Below, piece after piece: positions 16,291 through 23,100 of a DNA stretch of 23,826 nucleotides (the first letter of the stretch is position 1; each line of letters begins with the position of its first letter). The position numbers and the translations under genes were made by a program. The stretch covers positions 1 through 23,826 of the forward strand of contig CAMWWJ010000007.1 of assembly GCA_947177925.1 (NCBI GenBank), read 5' to 3'. The notes beneath the pieces were generated by a model. That model was not told the origin of the DNA. It saw nothing but the letters and a program-made list of their open reading frames with translations, and searched no databases. Source of the stretch: an uncultured Lachnospiraceae bacterium (lineage in GTDB: Bacteria; Bacillota; Clostridia; Lachnospirales; Lachnospiraceae).

Positions 16291-16677
16291 TCATCCTCCA
16301 TAGCTCTTTAATGTTTCCAACAGTGTAAGCAGGATAGGCAGCCCAAGCATTAAAACGGATAATTTTCCGCTTAACTCAATTTGTCCGGCAATGGAGCCAT
16401 GGCCCGCATCCCTGCACAGGCTTGCACAAAATTCACAAATGTAAGTAATTCCGATTACTTTAAGCAACAGGTCCAAATAGCTCTTATATTCTCCCAAATA
16501 CGCATAAAAGCTGCCAAATACGGAAGAAATATTATAAAAATAAGACAATACCATCGTAAGGATACAAAGGCTTGTACCCAAAATGATATAAAATCCAAAC
16601 TCCGGCCTGCTCTGCTTTATCTGTATGGATAAAAGCACTGCCACAATTCCTAAAAAACCAATTTTTACAATGTCCAT
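16291..16677 (-). CDS. spoIIIAD: Stage III sporulation protein AD
   Basis: A 128-residue integral membrane protein of the SpoIIIA complex, of the usual family size. It has about four hydrophobic segments: MDIVKIGFLGIVAVLLSIQI, FYIILGTSLCILTMVLSYF, YLDLLLKVIGITYICEFCAS and LSVLMLGLPILLTLLETL. The segment GITYICEFCASLCRDAGHGSIAGQIELSGK is characteristic of SpoIIIAD. AGGAGG is 5 to 6 bases before the ATG. The gene begins 9 bases after spoIIIAC and ends 2 bases before spoIIIAE. Confidence 0.95.
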   Translation of the reverse strand: MDIVKIGFLGIVAVLLSIQIKQSRPEFGFYIILGTSLCILTMVLSYFYNISSVFGSFYAYLGEYKSYLDLLLKVIGITYICEFCASLCRDAGHGSIAGQIELSGKLSVLMLGLPILLTLLETLKSYGG

Positions 16678-16686
16678 ATTTCCCTC

Positions 16687-16881
16687 CTACAGACTGAACA
16701 ATGTCTGAATGGTCTCAAACAATTCATAAATATAAGGCACTACCCAGGACATGACTATGACCAACCCTGCCAGTCCCAGCAGGAAAGCATGCTCCTCTCT
16801 GCCGCTATGCTTAAGTACCTGTCCCAATATAGTAACTAAAATGCCTACTGCCGCAATTTTAAAAATAATTCCAATGCTCAT
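16687..16881 (-). CDS. spoIIIAC: Stage III sporulation protein AC
   Basis: A 64-residue membrane protein with two hydrophobic segments (IIFKIAAVGILVTILGQVL and HAFLLGLAGLVIVMSWVVPYI) joined by a short charged loop (KHSGREEH). This matches SpoIIIAC, which is about 65-68 residues and related to the first half of SpoIIIAD. The start at 16881 has AAGGGGAT just upstream; an earlier ATG at 16899 would place that site inside the coding region. The gap to spoIIIAB is 31 bases. Confidence 0.93.
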   Translation of the reverse strand: MSIGIIFKIAAVGILVTILGQVLKHSGREEHAFLLGLAGLVIVMSWVVPYIYELFETIQTLFSL

Positions 16882-16912
16882 CCTATCCCCTTTTTCCATT
16901 CCGTATTGTTTT

Positions 16913-17422
16913 TTACCAAAGTATTATGACGATCAAGATTCCACTCATAATTCCAAGGCTTTGATACAGCTTACATTTTTCTTTCTTCTGCTCTGTCAGT
17001 TCTTTTAAGTCTTCTTCCACTTTCATCTGATAATCCTTTAGTGCGCTTAGCTGACCTGCCTGGGTACTAAAGCCGGTCTGCTTCATGGCCTCCTGAAAGG
17101 CTGAAAAGTCCCGTTCTTTTATGACATCCTGTAGAATACTGCTTTTTTCCTTCCAGATTTCTTCCAATGTTTTTCCGCTTTGCTTTTCCATTTCCTCATA
17201 CATTTCTCTTAAAAACTGTTTCCATTTCCCTTCAAATCTGCCTCCTGTATGAAAAAATGCTTCCGGCAGCGAATCCTTTTCCGTCAGAATCCGGTCACTG
17301 ATCAGACAGAGCATTTTATGAATCTTCGATAGCACCTTTATCCTTTCCTTATAGTCCTCTGCAAAACACATGCCAAGCCCGCTACAGCCTGTAAGCAGCA
17401 ACAGGAATCCAATATATTTCAC
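16913..17422 (-). CDS. spoIIIAB: Stage III sporulation protein AB
   Basis: SpoIIIAB is a membrane-anchored protein with a helical, type II secretion GspF-like domain. The protein is about 169 residues, with hydrophobic ends: KYIGFLLLLTGCSGLGMCFA near the N-terminus and LYQSLGIMSGILIVIILW at the C-terminus. Between them is a charged helical body (LSKIHKMLCLISDRI, FLREMYEEMEKQSGKTL and ALKDYQMKVEEDLKELTEQKKEK). Two consecutive GTG codons could serve as start (17425 and 17422). I chose 17422 for its spacing from AAGGGG. It overlaps the spoIIIAA stop by 4 bases (GTGA). Confidence 0.93.
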   Translation of the reverse strand: MKYIGFLLLLTGCSGLGMCFAEDYKERIKVLSKIHKMLCLISDRILTEKDSLPEAFFHTGGRFEGKWKQFLREMYEEMEKQSGKTLEEIWKEKSSILQDVIKERDFSAFQEAMKQTGFSTQAGQLSALKDYQMKVEEDLKELTEQKKEKCKLYQSLGIMSGILIVIILW

Positions 17423-18372
17423 CACGACCGCCCCTTTTCATCATAAATTTGAATCGTATGCTCTCCGTCCCCTTCTTTATTTAAAACAACAAATCTTTGA
17501 AAACAACCTTCTGTAAGAAGTTCCCTTAAAAATGCCTTTTGATATACTTCTTCCAGGCTGTCCCCATGAATCGTCACCAGTACCTGACAGCCACAGTGTA
17601 TGACTTTTCTCAAAGCTTTTACATCCTCTATGGTTCCAAGCTCATCAATGGCCAGCACCTTAGGCGCCATGGAGCGTATGAGCATCATCATGCCCCGCAC
17701 CTTTGGACAACGATCCATCACATCCGTCCTTAAGCCGATTTTATTTTGGGGCTTTCCCAAAAAGCTTCCCGCAATCTCGCTTCTTTCGTCCACAATCCCA
17801 ACGGTCTGTCCCTTAGACCATCTGTTTCCGTCGGATATTTCCCTGATCAAGTCCCGAAGCAATGTGGTTTTTCCAAACCCGGGCGGTGAAATAATCATGG
17901 TGTTAAAAACGCCTCTCACCTGACTTGCCTCTCCTTTTTTATAAATAAAAGGAAGGACTGGCTTTGCTGCTCCTAATACTTCATGGGAAATACGGATATT
18001 CAGAAACCGGATATTTTTTATGGATTGTATTTCTTCGCCTTCCGCCACGATTTCTCCGGCAACTCCTATCCGATGCCCTCCCGCTACTGTTAAAAATCCC
18101 TGCTTTAGCTGCTCCTTATAGGCATAGGGAGAATATTTGCATATATAGTTGATGATTTCTTCCATTTCCTCTTTTGTAAAGGAAATCGCCTTGTCCATGT
18201 CACGGATCAATTGTCCCAGTCCGTTTAAATAGTATTCATCATTCCTTATGTACAACAGAACGGGACAATCGATGCGGATGCGGATTTCCCTTAAATCCTT
18301 AAGCTTTCCTGCTGCTTCCTCAAACAGCTTTCGTATAGGCATAGGAAACAATTGCAATAATGTTTCTTTCAT
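17419..18372 (-). CDS. spoIIIAA: Stage III sporulation protein AA (ATPase)
   Basis: SpoIIIAA is an AAA-type ATPase, related to secretion ATPases, that powers the SpoIIIA channel from the mother-cell side. The protein is 317 residues from the ATG at 18372 (B. subtilis about 307). It contains Walker A SPPGFGKTTLLRDL (about 162-175), VGIVDERSEIAG (about 191-202) and Walker B VLAIDELGT (about 239-247). The N-terminal region has the family motif GFLTVAGGHRIGVAGE. The start has AAGGTG 6 bases upstream; longer in-frame readings would reach into the promoter region. It heads the eight-gene spoIIIA operon, and a sigma-E-like promoter lies about 30 bases upstream. Confidence 0.96.
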   Translation of the reverse strand: MKETLLQLFPMPIRKLFEEAAGKLKDLREIRIRIDCPVLLYIRNDEYYLNGLGQLIRDMDKAISFTKEEMEEIINYICKYSPYAYKEQLKQGFLTVAGGHRIGVAGEIVAEGEEIQSIKNIRFLNIRISHEVLGAAKPVLPFIYKKGEASQVRGVFNTMIISPPGFGKTTLLRDLIREISDGNRWSKGQTVGIVDERSEIAGSFLGKPQNKIGLRTDVMDRCPKVRGMMMLIRSMAPKVLAIDELGTIEDVKALRKVIHCGCQVLVTIHGDSLEEVYQKAFLRELLTEGCFQRFVVLNKEGDGEHTIQIYDEKGRSW

Positions 18373-18402
18373 ATTCTTCACCTTGTCCTTTCCTCTTATC
18401 TC

Positions 18403-18430
18403 AATATATGAAAACTTGTACAACTTATGA
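18403..18430 (-). promoter_or_regulatory. Sigma-E-like promoter for the spoIIIA operon
   Basis: On the minus strand the -10 is CATATATT (18403-18410), 7 of 8 against the B. subtilis sigma-E -10 CATACAnT. A TCATAA -35-like element (18425-18430) lies 14 bases upstream. Transcription would start near 18395, about 23 bases before spoIIIAA. The B. subtilis operon is known to be sigma-E dependent; the match here is by eye. Confidence 0.5.
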
Positions 18431-18462
18431 CTATTATTTTCCAAATGCAGCCTTTCCCATTT

Positions 18463-18471
18463 TTTGTCGAA
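18463..18471 (+). promoter_or_regulatory. Spo0A binding site (0A box)
   Basis: TTTGTCGAA matches the B. subtilis 0A box TTTGTCRAA at all positions, preceded by more T. It lies about 72 bases upstream of the predicted spoIIIA start (minus strand) and about 78 bases upstream of the predicted plus-strand RNA start, between two divergent promoters. Which one it serves, if either, cannot be told from sequence. Confidence 0.55.
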
Positions 18472-18510
18472 TATAAGCGATGAAAACGTGCGAAAATTGT
18501 AAAAAAATGC

Positions 18511-18538
18511 TGGACATATGTGAAAAACGTGTTATCAT
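18511..18538 (+). promoter_or_regulatory. Sigma-A promoter on the plus strand for the small RNA
   Basis: TGGACA (18511-18516, 5 of 6), a 16-base spacer, and TATCAT (18533-18538, 5 of 6), with TGT just before the -10 forming an extended -10. Predicted start near 18545. A direct repeat, TGAAAACGTG at 18481 and TGAAAAACGTG at 18521, sits around the promoter 40 bases apart. All coding genes of the window run the other way, so this promoter serves something else. Confidence 0.65.
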
Positions 18539-18544
18539 ATATTT

Positions 18545-18661
18545 ATGAAAAGCAGTGACGCATACTGATTTTCATGGGTTTATATCATTTTTTGTTATAA
18601 ATCCCTTTATACAATTTTCCCTAAGTGATAGGACAGTTTCCCTGAACTGCCCTATTTTTTT
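18545..18661 (+). ncRNA. Putative three-hairpin small RNA between spoIIIAA and the Fn3 gene
   Basis: A predicted transcript of about 117 nt, with no plausible protein in it. Hairpin 1 (18545-18575) pairs ATGAAAA and CAGT with ACTG and TTTTCAT, with one G-A mismatch and a 7-base loop, and begins at the predicted first nucleotide. Hairpin 2 (18576-18605) pairs GGG-TTTATA with TATAAA-T-CCC around an 11-base loop and abuts hairpin 1. After a 22-base linker comes a terminator hairpin with a run of seven T. A promoter lies just upstream. I do not recognise it as 6S, tmRNA, SRP RNA, RNase P RNA or a known riboswitch. Alternative readings are a regulatory leader with no downstream gene, or chance structure in AT-rich DNA. 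Confidence 0.55.
18628..18661 (+). terminator. Intrinsic terminator of the plus-strand small RNA
   Basis: ATAGGACAGTT (18628-18638) pairs with AACTGCCCTAT (18645-18655), with a single A-C mismatch and a 6-base loop, followed by seven T (18655-18661). The T-run is on the plus strand, so it terminates plus-strand transcription; no coding gene reads in that direction here. Confidence 0.7.
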
Positions 18662-18697
18662 ATGCGTAGAATCCAAGCTCTGCTTAAGAACAGGCAC

Positions 18698-18731
18698 AAA
18701 AAAGAGACTGCCCGAAAGACAGTCTCTTTTT
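18698..18731 (-). terminator. Strong terminator of the Fn3 gene, probably bidirectional
   Basis: On the minus strand AAAAAGAGACTG and CAGTCTCTTTTTT pair around the loop TCTTTCGGG, ending in a run of T. It begins 13 bases after the stop codon. As T-runs flank both arms, it could also stop plus-strand read-through from the small RNA. Confidence 0.9.
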
Positions 18732-18744
18732 CATCATATCTTAT

Positions 18745-19983
18745 TTAGTTGCTGAATCCGGCATCGCTTGCCAGGGATGTATAAATCTTTCCTTTGACGC
18801 TTTTCTTTGCCTTGACACAGAAATATATCCTCTTATTGGTGGTCACTGCTGCATTATTCTGTACAGCATTTGTAACAAAGGATGTTGAATTTGATGTGCC
18901 GATCCTGCTCATGCTTTCAATGTCCGGATAGCTGCCCGCATAAATATCATAGCTTCCCGCACCCTTGACAGCAGTCCATGTAATGGTTGCTTTATTGTCT
19001 TCCTGAGAAACTCCGGTAACCTGGGGAGTCATCAAAGCCACTGCATTTGCAGACCAGGAACCATATTTTTTCTTGCCGTTTACATTGATGTACGGGCGAA
19101 CCTTGATTTTGTAATACTGGTTATTCTTTGCCTTAGTAAAGGTATAGCTTGTTTTCTTTGTATCGACAGTTGCTTTCACTTTGTTCTTGCTGTCATAGAT
19201 TTTAAGCTGATAACCATCAACCTTTTTGTTGGAGGAGCTCCATGTAAAGTCAATGGATTTGCTTCCTCTTTCCCAACTGTTTTCTTTGGAAACGGTTACG
19301 GCCTTTGGAGTCGTCTTTACCGTACCCCATGTTTCCATTCCAAGCGCAGCATATTTCTTGCCGGTCATTCTGATCGGTACGACTTTTACATTATATCCAT
19401 ACCCCTGCTTTCTGCCTTTTACGGTCAATGTCCTTCCTGTCATACGCACAACAAATTTTGCATTGCTGTAGGAAGAGCCAATGTATACATCATAGCAGTT
19501 TGCGCCTTTTGCTTCCGGCCAGGTAAAAGTAACGCTGGTTTTTGCTGAAGCTGTCTGGGTAATTCCGCTTACGCTGGATGGAATAGTTGCAACTTCAATT
19601 GCTTCCGACCATGCTCCGTCAACAAGGATCTTTTTGTTTGCAGCATCATAGTTGACTGCTTTGATACGCACATACTGGCTGGTTCCTCTTTCGATTCCAA
19701 TCAATGTGGCGCTTGTAACCTTTGCATCTACATAACCCTTATCGACCCAGGTCTTGTTGTCCTTGGAACATTGAACAAGAATCCTGTTAAAATTGTTGCC
19801 TGCCTGTGTGGAAGGCACTGTCCAGCTAACAGTTACCTTTGTGGCAGCCGCTGCTGTCTGCTTCAAATCTGTCGGCTGTGTATTGGCGGCTGATACATTG
19901 ATTCCAATGCACATCATCAGTACACAGGACAAAAGCACTCCGAAGAGCGGAAGCATTTTGTTGGAAATGCTGATCTTTTTCAT
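18745..19983 (-). CDS. Secreted protein with four fibronectin type III-like modules
   Basis: The protein has 412 residues. An N-terminal signal peptide (KKISISNKM, hydrophobic core LPLFGVLLSCVLMMCIGINV, likely cleavage near SAA at 31-33) predicts export. The rest is four beta-rich modules of roughly 90-100 residues (about 38-135, 137-227, 228-320 and 321-412). Each starts like VTVSWTVP, VTFTWPEA, IDFTWSSS or ATITWTAV and ends with a Tyr-rich strand (YVRIKAV, YNVKVVPI, YYKIKVRPY, YFCVKAK), the Fn3 pattern. There is no enzyme domain, LPXTG anchor or obvious cell-wall-binding repeat, so it is probably released or binds a surface through Fn3 contacts. The ATG at 19983 has AAGGGGG upstream. It forms a single-gene unit with its own promoter and terminator. 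Confidence 0.88.
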   Translation of the reverse strand: MKKISISNKMLPLFGVLLSCVLMMCIGINVSAANTQPTDLKQTAAAATKVTVSWTVPSTQAGNNFNRILVQCSKDNKTWVDKGYVDAKVTSATLIGIERGTSQYVRIKAVNYDAANKKILVDGAWSEAIEVATIPSSVSGITQTASAKTSVTFTWPEAKGANCYDVYIGSSYSNAKFVVRMTGRTLTVKGRKQGYGYNVKVVPIRMTGKKYAALGMETWGTVKTTPKAVTVSKENSWERGSKSIDFTWSSSNKKVDGYQLKIYDSKNKVKATVDTKKTSYTFTKAKNNQYYKIKVRPYINVNGKKKYGSWSANAVALMTPQVTGVSQEDNKATITWTAVKGAGSYDIYAGSYPDIESMSRIGTSNSTSFVTNAVQNNAAVTTNKRIYFCVKAKKSVKGKIYTSLASDAGFSN

Positions 19984-20036
19984 TCATTTTCCCCCTTAAT
20001 TATGTATTTTAGTCAGACTTGCTGTCTGCTATCCTT

Positions 20037-20065
20037 ATTTTATCCTGTCCCTCTCCTATTTACAA
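20037..20065 (-). promoter_or_regulatory. Sigma-A promoter for the Fn3 protein gene
   Basis: TTGTAA (20060-20065), a 17-base spacer, and TAAAAT (20037-20042, 5 of 6). Predicted start near 20030, giving a leader of about 47 bases. The 174-base gap to polC otherwise holds AT-rich sequence and an imperfect 0A-like box at 20134-20142; I see no polC terminator in it. Confidence 0.65.
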
Positions 20066-20133
20066 GAATTTTTTATAAAAATATTTGGCTCCATTTCTTA
20101 ATGTTTTCTTAACCATAGAAAAACATCCCTACT

Positions 20134-20142
20134 CTTGTCGAA
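20134..20142 (+). promoter_or_regulatory. Possible Spo0A box upstream of the Fn3 gene
   Basis: CTTGTCGAA differs from TTTGTCGAA at one position, the first. It lies roughly 105-110 bases upstream of the predicted Fn3 start, between that promoter and the end of polC. A nine-base near match can arise by chance. Confidence 0.25.
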
Positions 20143-20157
20143 ACCCGTCCTTTTCTC

Positions 20158-23100
20158 TTAAGACACGAAATCAAACAGGCTGATCTGATTGGATTCCGGC
20201 AGGTCTCCAAGCAGATTCAACTGATCCATCAGCTCGATGACCGTCTTGGACACTTTCGTCCTCTGCCTGAAATCATCCTTGGATAAATAGGGACCATCCT
20301 TGGATGCCTCCATAATGGCTTCCGCCGCCTTTTCTCCAAGGCCGTCAATACTGTTTAAGGATGGAAGGAGCTTTCCGTCCACAATCTGGAACAGCCTGGA
20401 ATTGGATTTGAAAATATCCACCGGAATGAATTCAAAGCCTCTTGCATACATTTCCTGCACGATTTTCATATCTTTGTAGGTATCCTGTTCCTTTTTGGAA
20501 AGAGTATCCTTTCTGCTTTCATATTCCGCCATGGTATTTTCCAGATGCCTCTGTCCCTGGCACATGAGCTCATAGGAAAATGCCGAAGCGCGGATGCTGA
20601 AATAAGCTCCATAGTAGGCAAGGGGATAATTGACCTTGCAATAGGCAATCCGCCATGCCATCATCACGTAAGCTGCCGCATGGGCCTTTGGAAACATGTA
20701 TTTGATTTTCTTGCAGGACCAGATATACCAGTCCGGCACTCCTGCCGCCGTCATGGCTTCCTCCCATTCGGGCTTTAAGCCTTTTCCCTTTCTGACGCTT
20801 TCCATAATGGTAAAGGACAGTGCTTCCTCCACTCCGGTATTGATCAGATAGGTCATAATATCGTCACGGGTACAGATTGCTGTGGAAATGGTGGCTTTCC
20901 CTTCCTCTATCAATGTCTGGGCATTGCCAAGCCACACGTCCGTTCCGTGGGACAGCCCGGAAATCCTGATTAAATCGGAAAAAGAGGAGGGCTTTGTATC
21001 AATCAACATCTGGATAACGAACTCCGTCCCAAACTCCGGTATCCCAAGAGAGCCTAAAGGACATCCCCCGATCTGGTCCGGGGTGATGCCAAGGGCATCC
21101 GTATTTCTAAATAAAGACATGACCTTTTGATCGTCCAGAGGAATCTTTACCGCATCGATCCCCGTCAAATCCTCCAGCATACGGATCATGGTGGGATCGT
21201 CGTGTCCCAGTATATCCAGCTTCAACAGGTTATGATCGATGGAATGATAATCAAAATGGGTGGTTACGATATCCGTTGTCATATCATTTGCCGGGTGCTG
21301 GATGGGTGTAAAGGAATTGATATCCTGTCCTATGGGCAGTACGATGATGCCTCCCGGATGCTGTCCGGTAGACCGCCTGATGCCGGTACAGCCCTCTACG
21401 ATCCGGTTGATTTCACAGGTCCGCTTTCTCTGTCCCCTTTCCTCATAATAATTTTTCACATAGCCAAAGGCAGTCTTATCCGCCAGAGTGCCGATGGTCC
21501 CTGCCCGGAAGGTCTGTCCTGCCCCAAAGATGACTTCCGTATATTTATGAGCCTTACTTTGATATTCGCCGGAAAAGTTCAAGTCGATATCCGGCTCCTT
21601 ATCCCCCTTAAATCCAAGGAAAGTTTCAAAAGGAATATCAAACCCGTCTTTCTTTAAAGGCTCACCGCAATTCGGACAGTTCTTATCGGGCATGTCACAG
21701 CCCGCCCTTCCCGCATAAGCCCTTACTTCCTCGGAAGTAAAATCGCTGTAATGGCATTTCGTACAATAGTAATGGGGGCTTAGGGGATTTACCTCCGTAA
21801 TTCCGGACATGGTGGCAACAAAGGAAGAGCCTACGGAGCCACGGGAGCCTACCAGATAGCCGTCTTCCACCGACTTCCACACCAGCTTCTGGGCAATGAT
21901 ATACATAACCGCAAATCCGTTCGTGATGATGGAGTTCAATTCCTTCTCCAGTCTCTTTTCCACGATTTCCGGAAGCTCGTCCCCATACATTTCCCTTGCC
22001 TTGTTATAGCAGATGTCCGTCAGTGTCTTGTCACTGTCCTCAATGACAGGAGGACACTTATCCGGACGCACCGGATCTATGGATTCAATCTGGTCCGCAA
22101 TGAGATTCGTGTTGGTAATGACCACTTCCTTTGCCTTGTCGCTTCCCAGATAGGCAAATTCCTCCAGCATTTCCTCCGTTGTCCGAAGATATAAGGGCGC
22201 CTGGTCGTCCGCATCCTTAAAGCCCTTTCCGGTCATGATGATCCTCCGGTACACTTCATCCTCCGGATCCAGAAAATGCACATCGCAGGTTGCACAGACA
22301 GGTTTATTGAACTGTTCTCCCAGCTTGCAGATCTGTTTGTTCATATCCTGGATTTCTTCCATGGAATGAATGTCCACCTTTTCGGAAGCAATCATAAAAG
22401 CATTGTTCCCGGTGGGCTGGATTTCCAGATAGTCATAAAACTTCACGATTCTTGCTATGTCTTCATTGCTTTTTCCTTCTAACAATGCCCGGTACAGCTC
22501 TCCCGCCTCGCAGGCGCTTCCCAGTATGAGTCCCTCTCTGTTTTCCAGAATCCGGCTTTTGGGAATCCTTGGGCGTTTATTGTAATAGGTTAAATGGGAT
22601 TCAGAAATCAGCCTGTACATATTGATTCTTCCCACATCATTTTTGGCAAGGATAATGGCATGATAGGAAGGAAGCCTTTTAATGCTCTCCACGCTGTCGG
22701 CGCCCATGCTGTTCACCTGATCCAGCGTATGCGCACCTTCTGCTTTCAGCATTTTTATGAATTTCACAAAAATTTCGGCGGTTGCTGCTGCATCATCCAC
22801 AGCCCGGTGGTGGTTTTCCAGAGAAACTCCCAGTGTTTTTGCTACCGCATCCAACGTATGCTTTGCCTGATTCTTTAAAAGCATTCTGGAAATGCCTACT
22901 GTATCCACATAAGTAAAGTCCGTGTCAATCTGCTGCCTTTTTGCATTTTCCAAAATAAAGCTCATATCAAAATTGGCATTGTGGGCTACTAAAACAGAGT
23001 CCCCCACAAATTCTAAAAATGCAGGAAGCACTTCTGTAATCACCGGTGCCTCCATCACATCCTCATCCTTTATGCCCGTAAGCTTTTCAATCTGAAAAGG

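Noticed and set aside
18555..18755. 66-codon plus-strand reading frame over the small RNA
   Set aside because: It runs through two terminators and into the Fn3 gene, has a GTG start with no ribosome site, and no recognisable domain.
20068..20085. AT-rich palindrome (TTTTTATAAAAA) between polC and the Fn3 gene as a polC terminator
   Set aside because: The stem is all A/T and lacks a T-run after it; it more likely forms AT-rich promoter-upstream sequence.
21065..21083. CCCCGATCTGGTCCGGGG inverted repeat inside polC resembling the array element
   Set aside because: It codes for a conserved PolC segment (TPDQIGGCPLG), the arms differ from the repeat, and the ACTTTCC tail is missing. I consider it coincidence.
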